From the IMG/VR virus record IMGVR_UViG_3300025000_002059, positions 23,960 through 87,959 of that record: a DNA stretch of 64,000 nucleotides; one strand, written 5' to 3'. The translations under genes were made by a program, and so were the position numbers. The notes beneath the pieces were generated by a model, which had not been told where the DNA came from, did not search any database, and worked only from the letters and a program-made list of their open reading frames with translations. The stretch is from a virus. Shown here piece by piece: positions 7,431 through 14,543 of this stretch; within the stretch, counting starts at the first letter, position 1, and each line of letters starts with the position of its first letter.

Positions 7431-8282
7431 TTAGCATGCTTTGATTTTTGCCATTTCGTCTGCGAGGATCCAGAGTGCCCGGTTTAGTTTTACATTGCCA
7501 TCTATGGAGTTTACAGCCCTTGTCGTTGCCCTTCTTCCACTTGCGGACCGTCCACTTTGTCCACCACGAATTAGATTCTCTTGCACCACGTTAAACTTTG
7601 TCCATAAGTCTGATTGCCTATCTTCTTGGCGCTTTATTGCTAGTAACTGATTGGGAAGGATTGGTGCGCTACTTTCTCGCCATTGTCCTTCTTCGACTTC
7701 ATCCTTGTCATATTTTAAGGCTAATGAAGCTTTAGCAAAGGCTTCCTGCTCTTTTACGCTCATAGGTATTTGCTTCATTCTTTCCATGCTTTCATTCGCT
7801 AGATCGAATTCATTCATGATACGGAAAGCACCTTCTACAACATTATCAACGATATTTCCCTTATGGAGAACTCTGATATCCTCTACAATATCGCCAGTGA
7901 TCATTCCGTTTGAGCAAATGTGGCGGATCATTCCGGATACCATTCTGTAGCTACTTGTTCCATCGTGTGAATTAATCAATACAATTTCATTCGATTCAGT
8001 CCTTGTGATTCCATCCATTTTACGGAACCGCATTAGATGCTTAGTAAATTCCGCCTTACCCTCGATTCTGCTTCTTCCCTGTGCTACAGCGAAGGGGAAA
8101 AATCCTTCTTTTCTAAGACCTTCTACGACTTCGATTGTGGGAATGTAAGTGTACCGTGCGGACCTTGATTCATGTTTTTCTACTGCGAAGATCGATGGCG
8201 CTACTCTGAAAAGTTGTTCATTGTCCATTGGTCTGTCCATTGTGATAATTCCTGCTCCACCCATTCTGGTTTGTATTGTCAT
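7431..8282 (-). CDS. DUF932 phage/plasmid protein
   Basis: 283 residues. Features of the DUF932 family (phage and plasmid proteins such as YfjQ/YafZ): LFRVAPSIFAVEKHESRSARYTYIPT with the conserved Ser-X-Tyr region near residue 25-50, GFFPFAVAQGRSRI, HLMRFRK, and VLINSHDGTSSYRMVSGMIRHICSNGM. Family function is not established; members often sit near antirestriction or recombination genes. It forms a one-gene transcript with its own operator-bearing promoter and terminator. The length is about normal for the family. Confidence 0.8.
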   Translation of the reverse strand: MTIQTRMGGAGIITMDRPMDNEQLFRVAPSIFAVEKHESRSARYTYIPTIEVVEGLRKEGFFPFAVAQGRSRIEGKAEFTKHLMRFRKMDGITRTESNEIVLINSHDGTSSYRMVSGMIRHICSNGMITGDIVEDIRVLHKGNIVDNVVEGAFRIMNEFDLANESMERMKQIPMSVKEQEAFAKASLALKYDKDEVEEGQWRESSAPILPNQLLAIKRQEDRQSDLWTKFNVVQENLIRGGQSGRSASGRRATTRAVNSIDGNVKLNRALWILADEMAKIKAC

Positions 8283-8336
8283 TTTATTTTCCTCCTATTT
8301 ATTTATATATTTTACTTTTTTTTCAACACCACATCT

Positions 8337-8367
8337 GTAGTATACCATAATTGTTGACATTGTCAAC
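8337..8367 (-). promoter_or_regulatory. Promoter with palindromic operator
   Basis: On the minus strand TTGACA then TATACT with a 16-bp spacer. The -35 lies inside a perfect 7+1+7 palindrome, GTTGACANTGTCAAC (8353-8367). This is a good operator candidate, perhaps for one of the phage XRE repressors. Confidence 0.7.
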
Positions 8368-8384
8368 AGTATTATAAAAAAAGT

Positions 8385-8639
8385 TTACAATCCAATTTTG
8401 GCCAAAATCAAATTTTCATAATCCGGACCATCTCCGGCACAAATAAAGGACTTCTTCTGGTAGAAATTATCCTTCAGCCAATAGATTTTCTTCTGGACCT
8501 CCCAACTAATATCGTTGTTCCCCGCCATGATCGCGAAAGCTTTATCAAAAGAATTTTTTGCAGCTATCTTATTATCATTTCGCATATGTCTGGATGAATT
8601 ATTCAAGGCCCGGATTATCAAGATTTCATTTTTGTTCAT
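8385..8639 (-). CDS. Hypothetical helical protein
   Basis: 84 residues: LIIRALNNSSRHMRNDNKIAAKNSFDKA, then an ISWEVQKKIYWLKDNF helix and a C-terminal GDGPDYENLILAKIGL. The basic helical pattern might bind nucleic acid, but no family is recognised. It is second in the P3 transcript. Confidence 0.55.
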   Translation of the reverse strand: MNKNEILIIRALNNSSRHMRNDNKIAAKNSFDKAFAIMAGNNDISWEVQKKIYWLKDNFYQKKSFICAGDGPDYENLILAKIGL

Positions 8640-8662
8640 TTCAATCTACCTCGCTTTTGTTT

Positions 8663-8824
8663 TTATTTTCGCGACTTCGAATTTTTTCCCATTTCATATG
8701 CTTTTTCCAGCATTTCTTTGAGTGTCCATATCGATATTTCATGGAAATCAAAGCTATCGGAATTTCTAGTTTCTAAGGTTTCAATTCCAGCAATTTTTGC
8801 GATTTCTAATAATTTATTTTCCAT
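8663..8824 (-). CDS. DUF6900-like small protein
   Basis: 53 residues from the ATG preceded by GAGGGAAATAAAAA; the longer frame to 8902 runs into promoter P3 and is not the start. The pattern IETLETRNSDSFDFHEISIW followed by LKEMLEKAYEMGK matches what I recall of the DUF6900 family (LETRNSD-DFH-W-LEAAY-G). Members are common in phages and plasmids; function unknown. Confidence 0.65.
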   Translation of the reverse strand: MENKLLEIAKIAGIETLETRNSDSFDFHEISIWTLKEMLEKAYEMGKNSKSRK

Positions 8825-8868
8825 TTTTTTATTTCCCTCGCTTTTTGTTTTTTCTTGACCACATGTGT

Positions 8869-8908
8869 ATATTAACTCTAAAACATGATTATTGCAATAC
8901 ATATATCA
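8869..8908 (-). promoter_or_regulatory. Early promoter P3
   Basis: TTGCAA (8892-8897), 17-bp spacer ending TTTTAGAGT, TAATAT (8869-8874) on the minus strand, then ACACATGTGGTCAAG. Drives the DUF6900-like gene and the gene at 8385. Confidence 0.7.
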
Positions 8909-8969
8909 TGTTAATACTCATCCATATGTTGTCAATCGCAACATGGAGAAAAAGAAAACAAAGAGATAT

Positions 8970-9203
8970 TTACTCTTTGTTTCCTTTGGCGCTGGTGGAG
9001 CCGTTTAATGATAACCACTGGAGGATTTGATTCTTAGTCCAGAATGGACGTTTACCAACATGGGTGGCGGGCTTTGGCAGCTTCCCGCGTTCTAGGTAGA
9101 CTGATACTTTTCGACGGTCCCAGCCGATGAGTAGCCCGACTTCCGTGGTGCCCAATAGTTCAGGTAGTGCAGAAACTTCTTCCATGATTTTATCTTCGTT
9201 CAT
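8970..9203 (-). CDS. MerR/excisionase-type helix-turn-helix protein
   Basis: 77 residues. LLGTTEVGLLIGWDRRKVSVYLERGKLPKPA is a winged-helix DNA-binding motif of the AlpA/excisionase (HTH_17) type, with RPFWTKNQILQWLS as the wing and following helix. Such proteins act as small transcription regulators or recombination directionality factors. A partner for the tyrosine recombinase at 25.5 kb is possible but unproved. Confidence 0.75.
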   Translation of the reverse strand: MNEDKIMEEVSALPELLGTTEVGLLIGWDRRKVSVYLERGKLPKPATHVGKRPFWTKNQILQWLSLNGSTSAKGNKE

Positions 9204-9212
9204 TTATATCCC

Positions 9213-9455
9213 TCATTTAAATTTTATAAGATTTTTATCTTTCAAGGCAGAAACGATACGTTCACATTTTTCCTCGGTCGATAAACAGCATTCAAGATAA
9301 ATTCCTATCTTTTGAAACTTCCAAAGATTTGCCCGGATTCGGTCAAGAAATTGATCGAGTGAAGCGAATTGTTCTGGGTCGAATGTGTTCTCCCAATAGG
9401 TTGTCATGATATCTATGGCTGGGGTGCCTTGCTCAAATTCAAGTGTTTCATCCAT
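9213..9455 (-). CDS. Hypothetical protein
   Basis: 80 residues, helical (FDPEQFASLDQFLDRIRANLWKF; STEEKCERIVSALKDKNLI). It is co-transcribed with the HTH gene 9 bp downstream. No family recognised. Confidence 0.55.
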   Translation of the reverse strand: MDETLEFEQGTPAIDIMTTYWENTFDPEQFASLDQFLDRIRANLWKFQKIGIYLECCLSTEEKCERIVSALKDKNLIKFK

Positions 9456-9482
9456 TTCAAAATACCTTCTTTCTACTTCATA

Positions 9483-9512
9483 AGCTTAACATTTTTGTCG
9501 CGTTTGTCAACA
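9483..9512 (-). promoter_or_regulatory. Promoter with TTGACA -35
   Basis: On the minus strand TTGACA (9505-9510) with TAAGCT (9483-9488) 16 bp later. The -35 region GTTGACA repeats half of the operator found at 8353-8367, suggesting shared control. Confidence 0.45.
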
Positions 9513-9535
9513 TGGAAAGAATGGGAAGGGTGAGC

Positions 9536-9561
9536 CAGAAGCCCGCCTAAGCGGGTCTTCT
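9536..9561 (-). terminator. Hairpin at the end of the amidoligase gene
   Basis: AGAAG-CCCGC pairs with GCGGG-CTTCT around CTAA, overlapping the stop codon of the gene. There is little U-tract, so its strength is uncertain. Confidence 0.45.
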
Positions 9562-10431
9562 GCCACTCCGGAAGGAACTATCCCCTTCAAGGTTTTTCAT
9601 CAAGTGGAGCCGCGCTGTGGCGAACTCTGGGCCAATCATCCCTAGACGGAGCAGCCAGCATCTGAATGAATATTTGGCATTTTCAGTTTGGCTTTTGCTG
9701 GCCTTGCTGGACTTTTGGCAGATTGCCTGAGCAGATACTGCGAGACAAAACTGAATATAAGATTTGATTTTTCCAGCATGGAGTGTTGCGTTGAAATAGC
9801 GGAACTCGACAGTCGAAGCATACCAGACATTGTGGAGATTTAGGCCATGATACCGAGTTGAATTATAATGGCCGGATGAATGTGTTCCTTCATACCAGAT
9901 ATTGCCGAGTGTTTCTAGGTCGTTGGGTTTGATTTGATTAATGCCATTTACCAGATTTTGTTCAACTGGCTTACAATAGGAGATTTTACGATTGTAGTTT
10001 ACGCCAAAAGCTTCGAATATGAGGTCTTCTTTTGAGTAGACGATGTTTATAAGATTGCGGAGCGTTTTAGCATTGTGGGCATCTTTGCCAACATGGATAT
10101 GAATTCCGCATGAATTATTTACGACTGCGCCACCTTTGCGAAGGAGACGAACAATTTCTTGTAGGGTTTCGATATCGCCATAGTTCAGGATTGGAGTAAC
10201 TAATTCGCAAGAATAATCCCGGCTGGCTGCTGCGCCACTTTTCAGCATTGTGGCGATTGAGCCATCGGAGACAATTTTCCATGTTCGACCTGAGTTATCG
10301 CGGGCATTCGTTCCCATCGTTCCATTTCCAAAATATTGACCAATTATATTAGCTGCCTGCTGGCGTGTGATTCCGGTAAATTCAATTTCAACTCCAAATG
10401 TTTGATTTTTAATTACTGCTAAATTTTCCAT
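9547..10431 (-). CDS. Amidoligase-family enzyme (COOH-NH2 ligase type)
   Basis: 294 residues from the ATG after GGGAGTGGACATAAAA; the frame upstream to 10515 lies in promoter P4. The FGVEIEFTG motif at residues ~12-20, WKIVSDGS near 50, CELVTPIL near 78 and GIHIHVGKDAHN near 115 are hallmarks of the glutamine-synthetase-fold amidoligase family (Amidoligase_2). These enzymes are predicted to form amide or isopeptide bonds using ATP. In phage and bacterial clusters they commonly occur with a gamma-glutamyl cyclotransferase; one is encoded at 12.67 kb. Substrate unknown; modification of a host or phage protein is plausible. Confidence 0.85.
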   Translation of the reverse strand: MENLAVIKNQTFGVEIEFTGITRQQAANIIGQYFGNGTMGTNARDNSGRTWKIVSDGSIATMLKSGAAASRDYSCELVTPILNYGDIETLQEIVRLLRKGGAVVNNSCGIHIHVGKDAHNAKTLRNLINIVYSKEDLIFEAFGVNYNRKISYCKPVEQNLVNGINQIKPNDLETLGNIWYEGTHSSGHYNSTRYHGLNLHNVWYASTVEFRYFNATLHAGKIKSYIQFCLAVSAQAICQKSSKASKSQTENAKYSFRCWLLRLGMIGPEFATARLHLMKNLEGDSSFRSGRRPA

Positions 10432-10481
10432 TTTTATGTCCACTCCCTGCTGTTTTTTGTTGTGTGCCTTGCCACATCTGT

Positions 10482-10545
10482 ATATTAACTCTAAAACATG
10501 ATTTATGCAATACATAAATCAAAGTAGTGTGCATCCAATTTGTTG
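10482..10545 (-). promoter_or_regulatory. Early promoter P4 with upstream operator-like block
   Basis: TTGCAT (10505-10510), 17 bp, TAATAT (10482-10487) on the minus strand, then ACAGATGTGGCAAGG. Upstream, a 25-bp block around 10521-10545 (containing GCATCCAATTTGTTGCA) is almost identical to one upstream of P5, so it is probably a regulator site. Confidence 0.7.
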
Positions 10546-10551
10546 CAAAAA

Positions 10552-10573
10552 AAGAAGGCTTTTTCAGCCTTCA
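10552..10573 (-). terminator. Rho-independent terminator
   Basis: GAAGGCT pairs with AGCCTTC; on the minus strand the stem is followed by a run of seven T. It ends the transcript of the membrane protein at 10606. Confidence 0.85.
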
Positions 10574-10605
10574 GATGGAATACCCTATTTTGATTTATTT
10601 ATTTT

Positions 10606-11169
10606 CTACAGTGATTCGTAAGCTTTCATTTGAAGATTATATTCAAACTGGACCATCTGGAAGTCATTGTCCCACTTGGAGATTGCCCTGACCAGAGTAT
10701 CATGTTTAACTTTTGAGTCAATCTTGATCCCCTTCAGCGCAACGTAAGCTTTTGTCTGAAGATCAGTTTCAAACTTAATCATCTGGTAGTCAGTACCCCA
10801 TTTTCCTGTTGCGGCACTCTTGATAACAGCTGTAACATTATTTGCATCCATTTCTGATACAGGATTAGTGTATGTCGGGGATGATTCTGCTACTGGGGCC
10901 GGGTCCGGAGCCGGAACTGGAGCCGGAACTGGAGTAGGAGCCGGAACTGGAGTAGGAGCCGGAGTAGGAGCCGGAGCATTGTCTACAACTTTTGTTTCGT
11001 TATTCGGTGTCTTTGTTTCCTGATTTTCATTGGAACCAATCGATATCAAAGTTAGGAGACAAATAAATAATACACCAAGTGCCTGTTTCCTGTTTTTTAT
11101 TTTATAGAATTTACCTCGAATTAAGGATACCATACCAACTATGAATGTTATTACTGCTAAAAATCCCAT
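10606..11169 (-). CDS. Membrane-anchored protein with Pro/Ala linker and repeated C-terminal domain
   Basis: 187 residues. Two N-terminal hydrophobic segments (residues ~2-17 and ~29-45) flank a basic loop (KFYKIKNRKQ). A Thr-Pro-Ala-Pro-Val-Pro linker (~67-93) follows; its DNA is a slippage-prone repeat. The C-terminal half has two copies of a ~30-residue motif (KWGTDYQMIKFETDLQTKAY; KWDNDFQMVQFEYNLQMKAY). Likely an envelope protein whose repeats face outward or inward across a spacer. A superinfection-exclusion role would fit but is not shown. Confidence 0.65.
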   Translation of the reverse strand: MGFLAVITFIVGMVSLIRGKFYKIKNRKQALGVLFICLLTLISIGSNENQETKTPNNETKVVDNAPAPTPAPTPVPAPTPVPAPVPAPDPAPVAESSPTYTNPVSEMDANNVTAVIKSAATGKWGTDYQMIKFETDLQTKAYVALKGIKIDSKVKHDTLVRAISKWDNDFQMVQFEYNLQMKAYESL

Positions 11170-11236
11170 TATTTTTTCCCCCTTAAATTTTTACTCTTTT
11201 ATCTTCCATTATCTTTTCTCATTTTAGCCCACTTTC

Positions 11237-11317
11237 TCAATTACGATACCTATAAATTTCATACGATTCTCCCACGGCATCACACATTTTCTGAAGTTCA
11301 TCCCTTGTGACTTTCAC
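11237..11317 (-). CDS. Possible 26-residue peptide
   Basis: GTG start overlapping the stop of the Cys-rich gene (AAGTGA), giving VKVTRDELQKMCDAVGESYE and a short tail RYRN. Translational coupling is plausible, but the length is marginal. Confidence 0.35.
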   Translation of the reverse strand: MKVTRDELQKMCDAVGESYEIYRYRN

Positions 11318-11472
11318 TTGAAATATCCCTCGTCTTTTATGAAGTCCCGGCAATTGATCCCGCCATACTTTTCCTCTTCGCAAGCAGCGCTGCAGCCGTA
11401 CTGGTATCCCCAGAGACATCCGGAGCACTTCGGGACCAGATGATATTTCTTCGAACTTTTTACCAATTTCAT
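11314..11472 (-). CDS. Small cysteine-rich protein
   Basis: 52 residues read in a frame different from the longest one here: MKLVKSSKKYHLVPKCSGCL, then WGYQYGCSAACEEEKYGGINC and RDFIKDEGYFK. Five cysteines (two CxxC-like sets) point to zinc binding. AAAGGAAATGG precedes the ATG. The longer overlapping frame ending at 11237 lacks any such pattern and is probably spurious in its first two thirds. Confidence 0.55.
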   Translation of the reverse strand: MKLVKSSKKYHLVPKCSGCLWGYQYGCSAACEEEKYGGINCRDFIKDEGYFK

Positions 11473-11561
11473 ATTTACCATTTCCTTTCATAGTTGCCAT
11501 TGTCAACATGTGGGCACAAATATTGAATATTTCAGTTTGTTTTCCCTTCGTCCACATTTAC

Positions 11562-11625
11562 AGTTTAGCTCTAAATAATGAATGTTGCAACACGTTTTTC
11601 ATAGTAGTTTGCATCCAATTTGTTG
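11562..11625 (-). promoter_or_regulatory. Early promoter P5 with upstream operator-like block
   Basis: TTGCAA (11585-11590), 17 bp, TAAACT (11562-11567) on the minus strand, then GTAAATGTGGAC. The block at 11601-11625 repeats that upstream of P4 with one change. Confidence 0.7.
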
Positions 11626-11645
11626 CATTTTGATTCTCAAATTTC

Positions 11646-11834
11646 TCAACCCCACATTCCACATGATGAATTGAATCTTTCCTCGGCTTCCTCTAGTGTT
11701 TCAGCCCCATACTTTCCCCAATAATAACCAATTTCATTCATAGATTCAGCACATACAAGATAAGGGTAATTACCTTCTACTTGGAATATATATTTTTTGC
11801 ATTTTCCCTCGACTTCTTCTTTAATTATTTTCAT
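11646..11834 (-). CDS. Hypothetical protein
   Basis: 62 residues from the ATG (MKIIKEEVEGKCKKYIFQVE) that follows AGAAAGGTGG; a GTG four codons earlier overlaps the ribosome site. The C-terminal ETLEEAEERFNSS helix and two cysteines are visible. No family recognised. Last gene of the P6 transcript. Confidence 0.55.
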   Translation of the reverse strand: MKIIKEEVEGKCKKYIFQVEGNYPYLVCAESMNEIGYYWGKYGAETLEEAEERFNSSCGMWG

Positions 11835-11854
11835 CTTATTTTCCACCTTTCTAA

Positions 11855-12067
11855 TTAAAACAAATTTTGATGTTCTTTAAGGATGGCATTCATTTCTGAC
11901 TTGATCTTGAATAATTTTATTTCGTTGGCATTGAAGGAAGCAACGTCCCCAGAATATCTAGCCATGAATCCTTTGAGTGAGGGTTTCGCGCTGCCCATTT
12001 CCTTTTTGTAGCTTTTGCCAACCAAGGCCCTATATTTTGCGATTCTTTCTAAATCGAATTTATCCAT
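11855..12067 (-). CDS. Hypothetical helical protein
   Basis: 70 residues from MDKFDLERIAKYRALVGKSY, preceded by a perfect GGAGG; an earlier in-frame ATG at 12142 lies inside the next gene. It contains GFMARYSGDVASFNANEIKL and ends KEHQNLF. Function unknown. Confidence 0.6.
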   Translation of the reverse strand: MDKFDLERIAKYRALVGKSYKKEMGSAKPSLKGFMARYSGDVASFNANEIKLFKIKSEMNAILKEHQNLF

Positions 12068-12069
12068 TT

Positions 12070-12237
12070 TTACATTTCCTCCTTTACTTCTTCGCAAGAA
12101 ATTATTTTGTAACCAGAAGATCCAGCGCATGGCTTTCTGCAAATGAAACCAACTTCAAACTTGACTGATGTTGTTTCGGTGTAGAGTTTTCCCTTAAGGG
12201 TTCCACTTGTAAATTCTCTCGTTACGATATATTTCAT
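12070..12237 (-). CDS. Hypothetical protein with beta-barrel pattern
   Basis: 55 residues from MKYIVTREFTSGTLKGKLY, preceded by AAAGGTGG. The pattern of short strands ending YKIISCEEVKEEM resembles small SH3-like phage proteins. The start at 12282 proposed by the longest frame would lie between P6 and the ribosome site. Confidence 0.6.
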   Translation of the reverse strand: MKYIVTREFTSGTLKGKLYTETTSVKFEVGFICRKPCAGSSGYKIISCEEVKEEM

Positions 12238-12288
12238 TTTTTTATTTACCACCTTTGCGTTTTTTTGTTTTCCCTTGTCCACATCTGT

Positions 12289-12328
12289 ATATTAACATTA
12301 TTATATGAATTACGCAATACATTATTCA
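12289..12328 (-). promoter_or_regulatory. Early promoter P6
   Basis: TTGCGT (12312-12317), 17 bp, TAATAT (12289-12294) on the minus strand, then ACAGATGTGGACAAGGG. This copy shows the GGACAA box in full. Confidence 0.7.
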
Positions 12329-12400
12329 ATAATAATAAGACTTAAATTCTTCCATATAAAAAGGGTCTTTTGTAATTTATTGTTGGTTAAGTGACAACTA

Positions 12401-12431
12401 AAAGAACCCGTTGATCTACATTCAACGGGTT
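12401..12431 (-). terminator. Rho-independent terminator
   Basis: AACCCGTTGA pairs with TCAACGGGTT around a 7-nt loop; on the minus strand CTTTTAG follows. It ends the P7 transcript after the gene at 12466. Confidence 0.75.
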
Positions 12432-12465
12432 AAATACATAAAATCCTTAAGTGAGAAACTAAAAA

Positions 12466-12672
12466 TTATTGTTTTGTCCGATTATTGATTCTGTTTAAAT
12501 GTTTTTCATGTAAGCCATTTCCAAAACCATTATTCTCATCTTTCCAAGTGTACCAGAACCCATGTTCAGTATTTTTTATCCCCATAATAACATGTGTTGT
12601 TACGTGACCTCCTGCCCAATTAGCATTCACAGTTTCTCCAATTTTATATTTTGCCGTTTTATTATTATCCAT
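12466..12672 (-). CDS. Hypothetical small protein (SH3-like pattern)
   Basis: 68 residues: KYKIGETVNANWAGGHVTTHVIMGI suggests a small beta-barrel (SH3/KOW-like), followed by EHGFWYTWKDENNGFG. Its start overlaps the GGCT stop. No family recognised. Confidence 0.55.
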   Translation of the reverse strand: MDNNKTAKYKIGETVNANWAGGHVTTHVIMGIKNTEHGFWYTWKDENNGFGNGLHEKHLNRINNRTKQ

Positions 12673-13180
12673 TTACTTTCTCTCCTTCACGTTCCCAAGC
12701 TTGGAACCAAGAATTTATGGATCGCTCGGAAGCGCCAACACAAAGCAGCGTTTCCTTCAAGCCATCGAGACGGATACCAAAATCTTTATAGCCTTGGACA
12801 ATGGAGTTTAAGTAGCTGGCACCGATCGGATCCACCTTCATCCCTTTCTTTACAATCCAGTAGGTTATAGCTCGCCGGGCATGACCATTCTCGTCAACGA
12901 CTTCCACGATTCCCCGGTCATAAAGTCGCGGGTAGCCTTCATACTTATCAAGCGCCTTCAGGCATTCCGGTGTGATTAACCAAAGCCCACCTTCCACGCC
13001 AAGAGTAGCGGAACCTTGCTCCGGGAAGATAGTAGCTACTCCACCAAGGAAGCCAAGCTCGGCACCTCCTAGCGAAGCTGAACAGAGTTTCCTTGCAGCC
13101 GGGCAGCGCTTCTTCATTTGAGCGACATTAAGGTTTGATCCATAACTAAAGTAAAGCATATTATCTTTGGATATTTTCAT
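12665..13180 (-). CDS. Gamma-glutamyl cyclotransferase-like (AIG2/GGCT) protein
   Basis: 171 residues. LYFSYGSNLNVAQMKKRCP is the diagnostic YGSNL substrate-binding loop, followed by the GLWLITPECLKALDKYEGYP region containing the catalytic Glu (in the KYEG turn). GGCT-fold enzymes release 5-oxoproline from gamma-glutamyl amides or open isopeptide links. Within the same promoter family as the amidoligase, it could reverse or edit the amide bonds that enzyme forms (inference). Length is normal for the family. Confidence 0.85.
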   Translation of the reverse strand: MKISKDNMLYFSYGSNLNVAQMKKRCPAARKLCSASLGGAELGFLGGVATIFPEQGSATLGVEGGLWLITPECLKALDKYEGYPRLYDRGIVEVVDENGHARRAITYWIVKKGMKVDPIGASYLNSIVQGYKDFGIRLDGLKETLLCVGASERSINSWFQAWEREGEKVNG

Positions 13181-13203
13181 TTTTATTTACCAACTTTCTT
13201 AAT

Positions 13204-13458
13204 TTATATTTCCTGAATCCAATCCATATCATCGAAGCTTGTGAATCCGCCAGCCTTTAGGATTTCCTGCAGCGCCTTTTTCCCGCCAACTGGGATATAA
13301 GGAATGAAGGTTTCGTCGCTTTCAAATTTAAGATAGCCCAGTCTTGGAACAAAGAATGCAAAGCCTTTTGAGATTTCAGTGTATCCTCCCGGACAAGTAA
13401 ACTTTTTGCCTTTCACGTTGACTATTTGGATTGTATTTTTAATTTCTGCTGTTGTCAT
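13204..13458 (-). CDS. Hypothetical protein
   Basis: 84 residues from the ATG (MTTAEIKNTIQIVNVKGKKF) after AAAGGTGG. GFAFFVPRLGYLKFESDETFIP and GGKKALQEILKAGGF are visible; the fold looks alpha/beta. First gene after P7. Function unknown. Confidence 0.6.
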   Translation of the reverse strand: MTTAEIKNTIQIVNVKGKKFTCPGGYTEISKGFAFFVPRLGYLKFESDETFIPYIPVGGKKALQEILKAGGFTSFDDMDWIQEI

Positions 13459-13503
13459 TTTCAATTTCCACCTTTCAGCTTGTTTTCCCCTTGCCACATT
13501 TAC

Positions 13504-13542
13504 AGTTTAACTCTGAATGATGATTATTGCAATACATATATC
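13504..13542 (-). promoter_or_regulatory. Early promoter P7
   Basis: TTGCAA (13527-13532), 17 bp, TAAACT (13504-13509) on the minus strand, then GTAAATGTGGCAAGG. It diverges from the rightward promoter at 13570. Confidence 0.7.
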
Positions 13543-13569
13543 AAATAAAATATTATCCAATTATGAACA

Positions 13570-13621
13570 TTGCCGTACTAGATGTAGTACGATATAATAG
13601 AAGCAGGGGAGGGACAACAAC
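13570..13621 (+). promoter_or_regulatory. Rightward promoter of the toxin-antitoxin operon
   Basis: TTGCCG (13570-13575), 17-bp spacer, TATAAT (13593-13598). GTACTAGATGTAGTAC in the spacer is a near-palindrome and may be an operator. GGGGAGGGACAACA precedes the ATG. Confidence 0.75.
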
Positions 13622-13861
13622 ATGAGGATTTGCATTGATAATACGGATGTTGAGTACAACCTTACCATTGGAAAGGAATACGAGGGAATTGATGACGATG
13701 GGCAATTAGTTAATGTCATAGACGATACAGGATTCATGGAGACTTATGTCGTAGAACGATTTGAGAAAAAGGGAAAGAACGATTTTATAAAAGGGGATGT
13801 TAAAAATAGAAATCACAGAAAAACACCTGAGAACAGTTTGCAAAATAGGACAAGAACATGA
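13622..13861 (+). CDS. Small hypothetical protein
   Basis: 79 residues. The first ~50 (ICIDNTDVEYNLTIGKEYEG, ETYVVERFEKKGK) look like a real small beta protein and follow a strong ribosome site. The C-terminal part overlaps the next gene by 65 bp and reads as low-complexity basic sequence, so the true end or a past frameshift is uncertain. Confidence 0.5.
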   Translation: MRICIDNTDVEYNLTIGKEYEGIDDDGQLVNVIDDTGFMETYVVERFEKKGKNDFIKGDVKNRNHRKTPENSLQNRTRT

Positions 13862-14015
13862 CTGTTGCCGATATCTTGTAGTCGGATCGAAAGGATTTGA
13901 GTGTGTTAAACACACCAGAATAGCAACGGAGCTAGACTATCGGGTAAGAGAAAACAAAATGGTCGCTCAAGGTGATAATTGCGTAGGCTATATAATCGTA
14001 GGAGGTGATCAATAA
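13797..14015 (+). CDS. Small Cys-containing hypothetical protein
   Basis: 72 residues with CKIGQEHDCCRYLVVGSKGF and a C-terminal VGYIIVGG. GGGG lies directly before the ATG, so translation may depend on coupling with the overlapping upstream gene. It is 2 bp upstream of the antitoxin. Function unknown. Confidence 0.5.
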   Translation: MLKIEITEKHLRTVCKIGQEHDCCRYLVVGSKGFECVKHTRIATELDYRVRENKMVAQGDNCVGYIIVGGDQ

Positions 14016-14017
14016 AT

Positions 14018-14278
14018 ATGAAAGTAATACCGATATCAAGAGCGAGAGATAACATCTACCAAATCGTAGAAGAAGCCGTGAAGTTTAGCGAGCCAGTCGA
14101 AATCAGCTCGAAGAAAGGTGATGTGGTTATAGTTTCAAAAGCGGACTGGGGAAGCATTCAGGAAACTTTATACTTGATGTCATTTCCAAAGCTGTGGCAG
14201 GACATCGTGGATGCTCACAATACACCACTAGACGAACTTTTCACCTTGGAGGACTTGGGATGGAATTTGGATGAGTAA
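14018..14278 (+). CDS. yefM: YefM/Phd-family antitoxin
   Basis: 86 residues. ISRARDNIYQIVEEAVKFSEPVEISSKKGDVVIVSKADW is the Phd/YefM DNA-binding core, and the C-terminal TLYLMSFPKLWQDIVDAHN region is the toxin-binding helix. It should neutralise the adjacent YoeB-type toxin and repress its own operon. The stop overlaps the toxin start by 8 bp, the usual coupled arrangement. The AGGAGG site is strong. Confidence 0.9.
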   Translation: MKVIPISRARDNIYQIVEEAVKFSEPVEISSKKGDVVIVSKADWGSIQETLYLMSFPKLWQDIVDAHNTPLDELFTLEDLGWNLDE

Positions 14279-14528
14279 CTATGAAGTAAGATTCAGCAAC
14301 AGAGCAAAAAAAGATGCTCTAAAATTAGAGCAATCCAATCTTGACGATAAAGCTAAGGAGTTAGTAAAAATAATTAAAAGTAACCCCTACCAAAACCCGC
14401 CACCGTTTGAAAAGCTGGCAGGCGGGGATTATTCTAGAAGAATTAATATTCAGCATCGCTTAGTTTATTATGTTTTGAGGGAAGAACGAATAATTGTTGT
14501 GACATCGATGTGGACGCATTATGAATGA
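14271..14528 (+). CDS. yoeB: Txe/YoeB-family toxin (ribosome-dependent mRNA interferase)
   Basis: 85 residues, the normal length. The family core is intact: PPFEKLAGGDYSRRINIQHR followed by LVYYV and the C-terminal MWTHYE. Family members (YoeB) cut mRNA in the ribosomal A site using Glu, Arg, His and Tyr residues in this core; equivalents are visible (E in FEKL, RR, H in QHR, terminal HY). On a phage it may stabilise a plasmid-like prophage or block competing phages. Confidence 0.92.
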   Translation: MSNYEVRFSNRAKKDALKLEQSNLDDKAKELVKIIKSNPYQNPPPFEKLAGGDYSRRINIQHRLVYYVLREERIIVVTSMWTHYE

Positions 14529-14543
14529 AAGAAGGATTAAGGA

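Noticed and set aside
8825-8902. N-terminal extension MYCNNHVLELIYTCGQ of the DUF6900-like gene, and its twin upstream of the amidoligase gene
   Set aside because: The similarity arises because both are translations of the same promoter DNA (P3 and P4); good ribosome sites and starts lie downstream.
11237-11557. A 106-residue protein in the longest frame
   Set aside because: Its first two thirds read as frame-shadow sequence; a Cys-rich protein with a proper ribosome site occupies another frame.
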